Shown piece after piece: positions 7,351 to 15,886 of a stretch of DNA of 64,000 bases; the stretch's first letter is position 1, and each line of letters starts with the position of its first letter. The notes under the pieces were generated by a model, which worked only from the letters and a program-made list of their open reading frames with translations, was not told the DNA's origin and did not search any database. The stretch is from positions 18,621 to 82,620 of the forward strand of contig CAJUJL010000006.1 of the NCBI GenBank assembly GCA_910586725.1, given 5' to 3'. Origin of the DNA: an uncultured Lachnospiraceae bacterium (GTDB taxonomy: Bacteria > Bacillota > Clostridia > Lachnospirales > Lachnospiraceae). The position numbers and the translations under genes are program-made.

Positions 7351-9273
7351 TTATACATCCAGATTTGCATCCTTTGCATATTCATAAATAAACGCTTTTC
7401 TCGGCGACACATCCGTTCCCATCAGCATCTCCGTAACGTCCGAGGCCATCCTTGCATCCTCGATTTCCACTCGTTTTAAAATTCTGGTCTGCGGATCAAG
7501 CGTCGTCTCCCAGAGCTGCTGCGCATCCATTTCTCCCAGACCTTTATAGCGCTGCAGCGTAAAGCTCCCTTTATGCCGTTTCCGGTACTTATTAAGCGCA
7601 GCGTCGTCATAGAGATATTCTTCCTGGCCTCTTGACGGGATCGCCTTGTACAAAGGCGGCATTGCCAGATATACATGACCCTCAAAAATCAGCTCCGGCA
7701 TAAACCGGTAAAACAGGGTCAGCAGAAGCGTGGAAATATGCGCGCCGTCCACATCCGCATCCGCCATAATAATAATCTTATCGTACCGCAGCTTTGAAAT
7801 ATCAAAATCATTGCCGTATCCTTCGGAAAACCCGCAGCCGAACGCGTTGATCATGGTCTTAATCTCCGCATTGGCCAATACCTTGTCAATGCTTGCTTTC
7901 TCCACGTTTAAAATTTTACCCCGGATCGGCAGAATTGCCTGAAAACTCCGGTCTCTCGCCGTTTTCGCCGAACCGCCCGCGCTGTCTCCCTCCACAATAA
8001 AAATCTCGCAGACGGAAGCGTCCCTGCTTTCGCAGTTGGCCAGCTTGCCATTGGAATCAAAAGAAAATTTCTGTTTTGTCAAAAGATTTGTCTTTGCTTT
8101 CTCCTCCGATTTGCGGATTTTGGCCGCTTTTTCCGCGCAGCCGATCACAGACTTCAAAATTTCAAGATTTTTATCGAAAAAAAGCTGTATTTCATCTCCG
8201 GTTACTTTTCCGGTCGCTCTTGCCGCATCCTGATTATCCAGCTTTGTCTTCGTCTGTCCTTCAAACCGGGGCGCGGGATGCTTAACGGAAATCACGGCCG
8301 TCATGCCGTTTCTGACGTCCGTACCGGTAAAATTCGCGTCTTTTTCCTTTAAGATGCCAAGCTCTCTGGCATACTGGTTAATCACCGTTGTAAACGTCGT
8401 TTTAAATCCGGTCAGATGCGCCCCGCCCTCGGCGTTATATATATTGTTGCAAAAACCAAGGACGTTCTCGTGAAAATCGTTCGTATACTGAAACGCGGCT
8501 TCCACGGTAATTCCTTCGCTTTCTCCCTGAAAATAAATCACATCGCAGACCGTCTCGGAATTTTTGTTCAACGCATGGACAAATCCCCTGATGCCCTCCG
8601 TTTCATGGAAAGTCAGCTGTTCCGGCTCATCTCCTCTTTTATCCTCATAAAAAATGGTAAGCCTGGGGTTTAAATATGCCGTTTCGTGCAGACGGCTTTT
8701 GACTTCATCCCCTTTAAACCGCGTTTTTTCAAAGATCTCCCCATCCGGAAGAAAATTGATCTTCGTTCCCGTCTTCTTCGTCTTTCCGATTTTCGGAAGA
8801 AGCCCTTCTTCCAGTGCAATCACGGGGATTCCCCGTTCATAGCGGTCATGGTGGATAAACCCGTCCCTGCTGATCTCCACGTCCATGGAAACGGAAAGCG
8901 CGTTGACGACGGATGAACCGACGCCGTGAAGCCCGCCGCTTGTCTTATAGGAGGAATCGTCAAATTTGCCTCCGGCGTGAAGCGTTGTAAAAACAAGGCG
9001 CGCCGCAGACATGCCTTTCTCATGCAGACCTACCGGAATGCCGCGGCCGTTGTCGGATACGGTGCAAGAACCGTCCTTTTCCAGCGTAACGCATATCGCA
9101 TCGCAAAATCCTGCCAGATGCTCGTCTACCGCATTGTCTACAATTTCATATATCAGATGATTCAGGCCCTTTCTGGAAACGCTCCCAATGTACATTCCGG
9201 GCCGCTTGCGCACTGCCTCAAGCCCCTCAAGCACCGAAATGCTGCCTGCGTCATATGTTTTCTTTTCCGCCAT
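7351..9273 (-). CDS. parE: DNA topoisomerase IV subunit B (ATPase)
   Basis: A 640-aa GHKL-ATPase subunit. The Bergerat fold is seen in EIVDNAVDEHLAG, VSDNGRGIPVG and TSGGLHGVGSSVVNAL. The TOPRIM domain follows with FIVEGDSAGGSAK and IIMADADVDGAHI, and the tail contains RYKGLGEMDAQQLWETT. The ATG at 9273 is chosen because AAAGGGAG precedes it; the longer frame adds nine residues through that ribosome site. parC follows 93 nt downstream. Gyrase is presumed to be encoded elsewhere near dnaA. Confidence 0.9.
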   Translation of the reverse strand: MAEKKTYDAGSISVLEGLEAVRKRPGMYIGSVSRKGLNHLIYEIVDNAVDEHLAGFCDAICVTLEKDGSCTVSDNGRGIPVGLHEKGMSAARLVFTTLHAGGKFDDSSYKTSGGLHGVGSSVVNALSVSMDVEISRDGFIHHDRYERGIPVIALEEGLLPKIGKTKKTGTKINFLPDGEIFEKTRFKGDEVKSRLHETAYLNPRLTIFYEDKRGDEPEQLTFHETEGIRGFVHALNKNSETVCDVIYFQGESEGITVEAAFQYTNDFHENVLGFCNNIYNAEGGAHLTGFKTTFTTVINQYARELGILKEKDANFTGTDVRNGMTAVISVKHPAPRFEGQTKTKLDNQDAARATGKVTGDEIQLFFDKNLEILKSVIGCAEKAAKIRKSEEKAKTNLLTKQKFSFDSNGKLANCESRDASVCEIFIVEGDSAGGSAKTARDRSFQAILPIRGKILNVEKASIDKVLANAEIKTMINAFGCGFSEGYGNDFDISKLRYDKIIIMADADVDGAHISTLLLTLFYRFMPELIFEGHVYLAMPPLYKAIPSRGQEEYLYDDAALNKYRKRHKGSFTLQRYKGLGEMDAQQLWETTLDPQTRILKRVEIEDARMASDVTEMLMGTDVSPRKAFIYEYAKDANLDV

Positions 9274-9335
9274 AATGCTCCCTTTCCCAACTCTCTGCAT
9301 ACCACTTCGTCAAAACAGATCCTGCCAGCTCGTTT

Positions 9336-9506
9336 TCAGACAATTTCATATTGCATCATCTCATATTTCAAACGGCTGCCTTCCACAATCTCCGGCGGCA
9401 GCAAAGCTCTTGCCACTAATTTTAAATCATCCGAAGCAAGATCCGTCCGTTTTAAATTGGCATAATCACCCTCAATCGTCACAACTTCATAATACCATGT
9501 TTCCAT
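9336..9506 (-). CDS. Small conserved-looking protein, DUF3006-like
   Basis: A 56-aa soluble protein. The pattern IEGDYANL in the first third and ALLPPEIVEGSRLKYE near the end resembles small DUF3006 proteins by eye; I am not certain of the family. The ATG at 9506 has a good AAGGAG 6 nt upstream and lies inside the last 20 nt of the mocR-type gene, in another frame, so the two are probably translationally coupled. parE follows 62 nt downstream. No catalytic residues are visible. Confidence 0.65.
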   Translation of the reverse strand: METWYYEVVTIEGDYANLKRTDLASDDLKLVARALLPPEIVEGSRLKYEMMQYEIV

Positions 9507-10935
9507 AATTGACTCCTTTTTCCAGAATTTCACGTATACACGCAAGCCCCGTCTTCATCTCCTGCTCATCTAGAGCGCCGTATCCCAAAAGCAGTGTGGG
9601 AATCCCCATTTCCCGGTCTCCTCCGGGAATGGCATACTCCTTTAGATCGTATACGCGCACGCCTTTGGCCTTTGCCGCTTCTACAATAAAAGCCGCGCTT
9701 TCCGACGTTTTTAATTCCGCCAAAAGATGCATGCCCGCATGATCTCCGTAAACCTTCCGCACCCAGGATTCTTTTTTCAAAAGAGAATAAAACAGATCGT
9801 GCTTTGCCTTGTAAATCCTGCGCATTTTGTTTAAATACCGCTCAAAATATCCCTGGTCTAAAAATGCCGCCAGCGCTCTTTGCTGTTCTTTTGGAACCGT
9901 TGAAGCGTAAAATGCGCAGTTTGCATCATAAGAATCCAAAAGAGGCTCCGGCAGTATCATATAACTGACGCGAATGGACGGACTGATGCTCTTAGAAAAC
10001 GTACCAAGATAAATGACATTTCCGTTGACGTCGTTTCCCTGCAAAGAAGGGATTGGCTTTCCCCTGTAACGAAATTCACTGTCGTGATCGTCTTCGATAA
10101 TATAACGCCCAGGCTTTTCCGCCGCCCACCGCAAAAGCTCCAGACGACGTTTCATCGGCATAACCGTTCCCATGGGAAACTGATGCGAAGGCATGGCGTA
10201 GATGACATCCGTTTCCTGCGCCCGGATTTCTTCCATGCAGATCCCGCTTTTGTCCATTTGCGCCAAAACCATTTTACAACCCATATTTGCAAGCGTTTGA
10301 TACGCCTTTAGATAGGTGGGGTTTTCCATTGCCACTTTTATCCCTCTGCCCAAAATCTGCACCAGTAAAATCAAAAGATATTCGTTGCCGGCGCCGATCA
10401 CCATTTGCGCGGGGCCGCACTTTACGCCTCTTGCATGATAAAGATAATCACAGACTGCCCGCCGAAGCTCCCACTCTCCTGCCGCTTCTCCTGCCCGAAA
10501 CAGCTGCGGATCATTGGCGGATAAAATTTCTTTTGATATTTTCCGCCATGCATTGTAAGGGAAGTGCAAAAACTCGTTTTCTTCCGGAGAAAAATCAATC
10601 CGGTATTGCAAAGCCGGTTCTTTTCGGTCCAAAATTTTTGCCTTTTGCTTCGTCTGCCCTTTTTGCCGCCTGTTGAAATATAAATCCGATATATCGCATA
10701 CATAGTAACCGCTGCCCCGCCTGGCCTCTATATAACCTTCCGAAACAAGCTGCTCGTAAGCTGTTTTTGCGGTGCTTCTTGATACCTGCAGATATGCGGC
10801 CAACAAACGAGTAGACGGTAATTTTTCTCCACAGGAAATCTTACCGTCCACAATATTTCTTCTTATGTAATCATAAATCTGCTCATACAGGGGCTTTCCC
10901 GAATCGCTGTTCAAATGAATCATCAATTCAAGCAT
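9487..10935 (-). CDS. MocR/GabR-type regulator (GntR helix-turn-helix fused to aminotransferase domain)
   Basis: A 482-aa fusion. Residues 1-75 are a GntR-type winged helix (PLYEQIYDYIRRNI, then GEKLPSTRLLAAYLQVSRST). The remainder is a fold-type I aminotransferase domain that holds pyridoxal phosphate; the Schiff-base lysine is K315 in TFSKSIS. Members sense PLP or amino-acid derivatives, as in PdxR and GabR. No pyridoxine or GABA gene is adjacent, so the target is unknown. I take the ATG at 10935, which has GGAGG five bases upstream; an ATG four codons earlier overlaps that ribosome site. It lies 18 nt after the DUF2225 gene. Confidence 0.9.
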   Translation of the reverse strand: MLELMIHLNSDSGKPLYEQIYDYIRRNIVDGKISCGEKLPSTRLLAAYLQVSRSTAKTAYEQLVSEGYIEARRGSGYYVCDISDLYFNRRQKGQTKQKAKILDRKEPALQYRIDFSPEENEFLHFPYNAWRKISKEILSANDPQLFRAGEAAGEWELRRAVCDYLYHARGVKCGPAQMVIGAGNEYLLILLVQILGRGIKVAMENPTYLKAYQTLANMGCKMVLAQMDKSGICMEEIRAQETDVIYAMPSHQFPMGTVMPMKRRLELLRWAAEKPGRYIIEDDHDSEFRYRGKPIPSLQGNDVNGNVIYLGTFSKSISPSIRVSYMILPEPLLDSYDANCAFYASTVPKEQQRALAAFLDQGYFERYLNKMRRIYKAKHDLFYSLLKKESWVRKVYGDHAGMHLLAELKTSESAAFIVEAAKAKGVRVYDLKEYAIPGGDREMGIPTLLLGYGALDEQEMKTGLACIREILEKGVNYGNMVL

Positions 10936-10953
10936 ACCGTCCTCCATATTTCG

Positions 10954-11697
10954 CTATTGCGGCGTTTCTGCCCGCATTTTTGATACAATTTCCTGTTTTA
11001 AATCCAGCGCGCGGTCTTTCATCCTGCGGTCCGCAATCTGAGAACCCAATATATTGCTGACAGCCTTGGACGCAAACCCATACTCTTTGAAATGACACGC
11101 AAGCGTGGCCAAAAGAAAATCCATGGTAAACGTATCCATACCGCAAATTGGGAAATCTTCCATGGTAAGCGCCTTTTGAAAACCCTGGTACGCTTCTTTG
11201 TAAAACAGCTCCTGATTCTTTCGAACCTCTTCTTTTGCTTCACACTCTTCTTTTGTGCTCTCCGGCATTTCATCCCCCATCGAGCGGTACAGCCAGGATA
11301 TTTTTAAACACGTATAAGCCAGCTCGCTCATCTTTCCCCGTTTTGCTTTGGAGCACAGCAGCGCCCGCTTGTACCTTGCAATAGCCGTGTTATAATCATA
11401 TACTTCCGGGTCGCTTTCCCCGGAAGGCTTGAAATTTGCGGTAACATTCTCTTTAACCAGCATAATCTGCCCTTTTGACAATTGATCAAACGAAGTGTTT
11501 ATCGCTGAATATCCACAAAACGGACAGGCATATACACTGTATTTTAACGTATCAATATCCCGAAACCGGGGACGAAGGTCAAAATCCGTCTGCAGTCGCC
11601 GAAGCCTGGATGTCCGTACTACTTTTGATCCGAATATATTGTCGCAAACAGGGCATCTGACCTTTTTCTCGAATAAAAAATCTATTTCTTTTTCCAT
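10954..11697 (-). CDS. DUF2225 zinc-ribbon protein
   Basis: A 247-aa soluble protein. The N-terminus carries two CxxC pairs, CPVC near residue 15 and CPFCGY near residue 58, which probably bind zinc. This arrangement, with RPRFRDIDTLKYSVYACPFCGY, matches the DUF2225 family of Firmicutes. The helical C-terminal part resembles tetratricopeptide-like packing. Its function is not established. It lies 22 nt downstream of glnS and 18 nt upstream of the mocR-type gene, so the three are likely cotranscribed. Confidence 0.8.
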   Translation of the reverse strand: MEKEIDFLFEKKVRCPVCDNIFGSKVVRTSRLRRLQTDFDLRPRFRDIDTLKYSVYACPFCGYSAINTSFDQLSKGQIMLVKENVTANFKPSGESDPEVYDYNTAIARYKRALLCSKAKRGKMSELAYTCLKISWLYRSMGDEMPESTKEECEAKEEVRKNQELFYKEAYQGFQKALTMEDFPICGMDTFTMDFLLATLACHFKEYGFASKAVSNILGSQIADRRMKDRALDLKQEIVSKMRAETPQ

Positions 11698-11719
11698 ATG
11701 TCCTCCATTCTGATTTGCC

Positions 11720-13384
11720 TTACTTCGGCAGCTGATAAGAGCTTTTCAGGGAAACAATGCGGTTAAATACCGGCATATCCTCCGTAGAATCCTTTGCGTC
11801 CACGCAGAAATATCCCTGCCTTACAAACTGAAAGCTGTCATACGCTTTCGCATCCGCGGCATACGGCTCAATATAGCAGTTTTTTAACACCGTCAGGGAA
11901 TTGGGATTTAAATTTAAGCTTCCGTCTTCGTTGTATACGCCAAGCTCTTCGTCTACAATATTTTCATACAGACGAACCTCCGCCCGCTTTGCGTAAGGCG
12001 CCGGCGCCCAGTGAATCGTTCCCTTGACTTTTCTGCCGTCCGGGCTGTTGCCGCCTTTGCTTGCCGGATCGTACGTACAGTGAATCTCCGTCACCTTTCC
12101 TTCTTCGTCTTTGACATAGCTGTTGCATGTGACAAAATACGCCTGCATCAGACGAACTTCGTTGCCCGGAAACATGCGGAAATATTTCCGCGGCGGCGCT
12201 TCCATAAAATCTTCCCTGTCAATGTAAAGCTCTCTGCAGAACGGCACCGTGTGCGTTCCAAGCGATTCATTTTCCATATTATTGACAATCGTAAGCTCTT
12301 CCGTCTGTCCCTCGGGATAATTGTCAATAATCAGCTTAATCGGATCTAATACCGCCATGACGCGGGCCCTTTTCAGCTTCAAATCCTCCCGGATGCAATA
12401 CTCAAGCATCGCATAATCCACAGAGCTGTTGCTCTTTGAAATGCCGCAGAGATCGACGAATTTCTGAATGGACTCCGGCGTAAAGCCCCTTCTTCTTAAC
12501 GCCGCAATGGAAACGAGCCTCGGATCGTCCCATCCGTCTACAATCTTTTCTTCTACCAGCCGTTTGATATAACGCTTGCCCGTCACGACATTGGTCAGAT
12601 ACAGCTTGGCAAATTCGATCTGCTTGGGAGGATTTTCATATTCCGCCTCCCGCACGACCCAGTCGTACAAAGGTCTGTGGTCTTCAAACTCCAGCGTACA
12701 GATGGAATGCGTCACGCCCTCGATTGCGTCTTCAATCGGGTGCGCGAAGTCATACATCGGATAAATGCACCATGCGTCCCCCGTATTGTGATGAGACATA
12801 TGGGCCACGCGGTAAATGACAGGATCGCGCATGTTCATATTCGGAGAAGCCATATCAATTCTCGCCCTAAGCACTTTTTCGCCGTCTTTGTATTTTCCCT
12901 CTTTCATCTCTTCAAACAGCTTTAAATTTTCTTCCACGCTTCTGTTTGCCGCCGGATCTTCTTTACCGGGTTCCGTCAGCGTCCCGCGGTATGCGCGGAT
13001 TTCGTCCGCGGTCAAATCCGATACGTATGCCTTTCCCTTTTGAATCAGCTTTACGGCCGTCTCATACATTTCCTCAAAATAATCCGACGCAAAAAACAGG
13101 CGGTCTTCCCAGTCTGCGCCGAGCCACTTGACGTCTTCCTTGATGGATTCCACAAATTCTACTTTTTCTTTCGTCGGGTTGGTATCGTCAAAGCGAAGGT
13201 TAAACTTGCCGCCGTATTGTCTGGCCAGCCCGGAATTTAAAAGGATGGATTTGGCATGTCCGATATGCAGATAACCGTTTGGTTCCGGCGGAAATCGGGT
13301 GCAGATCGCAGTAACGCTTCCCTCCGCAATGTCTTTGTCGATGATTTGTTCTATAAAATTTCTGGATTCAGCTTCACGTTCCAT
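11720..13384 (-). CDS. glnS: Glutaminyl-tRNA synthetase
   Basis: A 554-aa class I aminoacyl-tRNA synthetase that charges tRNA-Gln directly. The HIGH motif is in PEPNGYLHIGHAKS near residue 40. GlnRS hallmarks include RFDDTNP, the YPMYDFAHPIEDAIEGVTHS stretch and GWDDPRLVSIAALRRRG. The KMSKS-equivalent position reads VTGKR rather than the VMSKR of E. coli, so only the second half of the motif is retained. The C-terminal beta-barrel anticodon domains are present. The ATG follows AAGGACG. A sigma-A promoter lies just upstream (13418-13446); no T-box leader is present. Confidence 0.95.
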   Translation of the reverse strand: MEREAESRNFIEQIIDKDIAEGSVTAICTRFPPEPNGYLHIGHAKSILLNSGLARQYGGKFNLRFDDTNPTKEKVEFVESIKEDVKWLGADWEDRLFFASDYFEEMYETAVKLIQKGKAYVSDLTADEIRAYRGTLTEPGKEDPAANRSVEENLKLFEEMKEGKYKDGEKVLRARIDMASPNMNMRDPVIYRVAHMSHHNTGDAWCIYPMYDFAHPIEDAIEGVTHSICTLEFEDHRPLYDWVVREAEYENPPKQIEFAKLYLTNVVTGKRYIKRLVEEKIVDGWDDPRLVSIAALRRRGFTPESIQKFVDLCGISKSNSSVDYAMLEYCIREDLKLKRARVMAVLDPIKLIIDNYPEGQTEELTIVNNMENESLGTHTVPFCRELYIDREDFMEAPPRKYFRMFPGNEVRLMQAYFVTCNSYVKDEEGKVTEIHCTYDPASKGGNSPDGRKVKGTIHWAPAPYAKRAEVRLYENIVDEELGVYNEDGSLNLNPNSLTVLKNCYIEPYAADAKAYDSFQFVRQGYFCVDAKDSTEDMPVFNRIVSLKSSYQLPK

Positions 13385-13417
13385 TGTTTTCGTCCTTCCA
13401 TTTCAAATATTTTCATT

Positions 13418-13446
13418 ATTATACTTGATGAGACAAAAATTGTAAA
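13418..13446 (-). promoter_or_regulatory. Sigma-A promoter of the glnS transcript
   Basis: TTTACA (13441-13446) and TATAAT (13418-13423) with 17-bp spacing, about 34 bp upstream of the glnS start. It probably drives the long same-strand run that follows. Confidence 0.75.
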
Positions 13447-13469
13447 GTTAAATACGACATTGGTTTCTC

Positions 13470-14237
13470 TCAGATCTTATGTAAACGCAGAGCCGGATCC
13501 CGTTCAAAAACATACTGATGTTCCAGAGACAAATCCGCTCTGTATTTATAATGCAATCTGTCAAACAATTTCAAATCTTTCGGATCCTCAATCTGATTCT
13601 CCGCCATAAAACGCACCATCTCGCCTCTTGCCATCTTTGCATAGGTTCCTTTTGTCACAAACTTATCCTTGACTATTTCGCCAAACACACAGGTAATAAA
13701 CATATCCTCCGGCGTCAGATACTTTTCTATGCATTTCGCATATTCTTTCGACGCTAAATTGATGATCACGCCGGATGTATCGCACACTTCCCGGTAAATC
13801 CTGTCTCCCCAAAACTCATATAAGTCTTTGCATCCTAAAATCTGCGCTTTCGCCTGCATTTCCAGCCGATACGGCGTCACTCCGTCCATCGGCTTTAAAA
13901 CGCCGTAAAATGCGGATAGTATTCTTAGATGCCGCTCAATATAAGAAAGCTGGGCGTCCTCAAATACAGCCGGAGCCATATATTGATAGGCAATGCCCTC
14001 GTAAGAAAGAACGGCGGGCGTCAGGTTTTTGTTTAAATCCATGGCTTTTAATCTGTCGACGTTTTGCCCGGCGATTTTGTCGTTGCATTTCCATAAACCC
14101 TTTAACTCCTCATATGACTTTGATTGAAGCCACATAAGAATCTCTTTTGTCTGCTCCGTAAATACCGGCAGGCCAGAAAATGCAAGCGTATCGGCATCCT
14201 GTTTCATCTTTTTTGCCGGTGACAGGATAATTTTCAT
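13470..14237 (-). CDS. yaaA: Peroxide stress protein YaaA (DUF328)
   Basis: A 255-aa cytoplasmic protein. Family hallmarks are the start IILSPAKKM, the stretch LSYEGIAYQYMAP and the conserved C-terminal NQIEDPKDLKLFD. In E. coli, YaaA lowers free iron under hydrogen-peroxide stress. The start ATG at 14237 overlaps the bcp stop codon by four bases (ATGA). That pairing with a peroxiredoxin supports a role in oxidative stress. Confidence 0.92.
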   Translation of the reverse strand: MKIILSPAKKMKQDADTLAFSGLPVFTEQTKEILMWLQSKSYEELKGLWKCNDKIAGQNVDRLKAMDLNKNLTPAVLSYEGIAYQYMAPAVFEDAQLSYIERHLRILSAFYGVLKPMDGVTPYRLEMQAKAQILGCKDLYEFWGDRIYREVCDTSGVIINLASKEYAKCIEKYLTPEDMFITCVFGEIVKDKFVTKGTYAKMARGEMVRFMAENQIEDPKDLKLFDRLHYKYRADLSLEHQYVFERDPALRLHKI

Positions 14238-14689
14238 TCCAGTTCACCCAGCATATGTTCCGGATCCTCCGCAGCTTTTACTTTGCCATTTGCCATTCGG
14301 ATCCATCCCTCCTCGTCTATGAGATAAGTCGTCCTTACTACTCCCATAGAAAGTTTTCCATACATCTTCTTTTCTTTCCATACGTCATAAGCTTCTATTA
14401 CTTTACGCTCCGTATCGGAAAGCAGCGTGATATTTAATCCCTGCTTTTCCTCAAATCTTTTATGTGAAGCGACGCTGTCTTTGCTCACCCCAAGAACAAC
14501 CGCTCCCTTTTCCAGAAACTGTTTGGATCTCTCGGAAAATCCGCACGCCTGTTTCGTACATCCGGGCGTATTGTCTTTTGGGTAAAAATAAAGAATCACT
14601 TTCTTCCCACGGTAATCCTTCAGGGAATGCATTTCCCCATTTTGATCCGGCAGCGTAAAATCCGGCGCTTTTGTTCCAACTTCCAGCAT
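14234..14689 (-). CDS. bcp: Thiol peroxidase, BCP/PrxQ-type peroxiredoxin
   Basis: A 151-aa AhpC/TSA-family peroxiredoxin that reduces hydroperoxides at thioredoxin's expense. The active site reads PKDNTPGCTKQACGF, with peroxidatic C44 and resolving C49 spaced as in atypical 2-Cys BCP enzymes. The length matches the family. The ATG at 14689 has AAAGGAG 7 nt upstream; the longer frame runs through that ribosome site. It overlaps yaaA by four bases, so the two are probably translated in a coupled way. Confidence 0.93.
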   Translation of the reverse strand: MLEVGTKAPDFTLPDQNGEMHSLKDYRGKKVILYFYPKDNTPGCTKQACGFSERSKQFLEKGAVVLGVSKDSVASHKRFEEKQGLNITLLSDTERKVIEAYDVWKEKKMYGKLSMGVVRTTYLIDEEGWIRMANGKVKAAEDPEHMLGELE

Positions 14690-14765
14690 AATGATTCTCC
14701 TTTCACAACTTCGTTTTATGAATATTCCCCGTTTCAAATCCTGTCTTAATCGTATGCGTCTCTGA

Positions 14766-15044
14766 TTATAAAAAAAATCTGTGATACGTATATCCCGCCA
14801 GCAAGAGATGAAACATACAAATCAGAGGCATTCCTGCTACAAAACGCCCATGTTTTGTTTTGTGGCGAAATAAATACATCCCCGCCCACGTTCCGATGCT
14901 GCCTCCCAAAAAGCTTATCCAGAACAAGGTTGCCTCCGGAATTCTCCAAACGCGGCGCTTCGCTTTGCTCTTATCTATTCCCATCACAGCCAGCCCCGCA
15001 AGATTCATGACGCACAAATAAACCAATAAAATTTTTAATAACAT
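14766..15044 (-). CDS. DUF1294 membrane protein
   Basis: A 92-aa membrane protein with two or three hydrophobic helices and the family's conserved loop LGGSIGTWAGMYLFRHKTKH. DUF1294 proteins are small integral membrane proteins of unknown function, sometimes fused to a cold-shock domain, which is absent here. Its own promoter is at 15084-15112. The peroxiredoxin gene lies 76 nt downstream. Confidence 0.85.
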   Translation of the reverse strand: MLLKILLVYLCVMNLAGLAVMGIDKSKAKRRVWRIPEATLFWISFLGGSIGTWAGMYLFRHKTKHGRFVAGMPLICMFHLLLAGYTYHRFFL

Positions 15045-15083
15045 CCGCCTTATCCTTTATCTATTTTTTTCTCTGACAGAGCA

Positions 15084-15112
15084 ATTATACCATTGCATGT
15101 TTTATTTCACAA
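15084..15112 (-). promoter_or_regulatory. Sigma-A promoter of the DUF1294 gene
   Basis: TTGTGA (15107-15112) and TATAAT (15084-15089), 17-bp spacer. Confidence 0.75.
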
Positions 15113-15404
15113 TCCAATAATTGCATGATTTCAGAATGCATCGCTGTTTTTATGGAGGCGCCTTTGTGAGATTTCGGAAACAGCCATAAAACGAATCATG
15201 TCTTTCCCCTATAGACAGTTGCCATTTTGCCTGTTTTGTGCTACGATCAGAAAAAGCATATTTTCTTTCAACCATATCTCTCTGTTTATTCTAAAACAAC
15301 GCCGAAAGGCTATTTCACAATTCAGAAAATCCATGCTTTTATTCCAACCCAAATCATAAAAAGCGGGAGAATCTGAATCATGTTCTCCCACAAAAGGAGG
15401 ACAA
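15113..15404. other. Gene-poor stretch upstream of the Rpn remnant
   Basis: There is no convincing gene here. It holds the first copy of a duplicated promoter (15219-15247, + strand) and a small hairpin at 15365-15389 (GGGAGAA with TTCTCCC), just before the AAAGGAGG ribosome site of the following ORF. No transposon ends or terminator were recognised. Confidence 0.6.
15219..15247 (+). promoter_or_regulatory. Extended -10 promoter, first copy of a duplicated promoter
   Basis: TTGCCA (15219-15224), 17 bp, then TACGAT (15242-15247) preceded by TGC. The surrounding 30-35 bp is repeated imperfectly at 15824-15861. Confidence 0.6.
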
Positions 15405-15767
15405 ATGAAAAACAGAAAATTTGCCAAAACCATGCCATTCCCACAAGCCGTCGGCCAGGCGATGGATTTCTGCATACAAAACGGCATTTTGTCAGATTTC
15501 CTGCTGAAAAACAAATCGGAGGCGATCGAAATGAGTATTTTTGAATACGATGAAGAAAAGCATCTGAAAAACGAACGCGAAATCAGCTATAACGACGGAA
15601 AAAAAGCAGGCCTGAAAGAAGGCATACACATATTTATTTCAGACCATCACGCCGACGGCCTTTCCCAAGAAAAAATCCTGCAAAAATTGCAGAACTGCTA
15701 CTCCCTGACCGAAAAACAAGCCCTTGAATATTACCGGGAAGCCATTCTTTCGCACCGGCAAACATAA
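15405..15767 (+). pseudogene. Truncated Rpn-family (recombination-promoting nuclease / putative transposase) C-terminal remnant
   Basis: A 120-aa ORF that resembles only the C-terminal third of Rpn/PD-(D/E)XK putative transposases. It shows the AVGQAMDFCIQNGILSDFLL motif, then SIFEYDEEKHLKNEREISYNDG and a short helical tail. The N-terminal nuclease domain, about 200 residues with the catalytic acids, is missing. A strong AAAGGAGG ribosome site precedes the ATG and a promoter copy lies 160 bp upstream, so it may still be expressed. I judge it a degraded copy, although a deliberate short form cannot be excluded. Confidence 0.7.
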
Positions 15768-15825
15768 CTTCACCCCCCCCCAAAAAAACAAGCCCAAAAA
15801 AACTTTCGCATACTTTTTTCTTCAG

Positions 15826-15854
15826 TTGCCATTCCGCTTGTTTTATGCTAACAT
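15826..15854 (+). promoter_or_regulatory. Extended -10 promoter of rqcH, second copy of the duplicated promoter
   Basis: TTGCCA (15826-15831), 17 bp, then TAACAT (15849-15854) preceded by TGC. It lies about 33 bp before the start codon. Confidence 0.65.
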
Positions 15855-15886
15855 TTTTTCAGAATACACAAAAACCGGAGGTAATT

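Noticed and set aside
5017..9273. Reading the topoisomerase pair as gyrase (gyrA/gyrB)
   Set aside because: The A subunit lacks a visible GyrA-box and the genes are not next to dnaA/recF. ParC/ParE is the better call, although it is not certain without a search.
13385..13469. T-box leader before glnS
   Set aside because: There are only about 34 bp between the promoter and the start codon, too short for a T-box.
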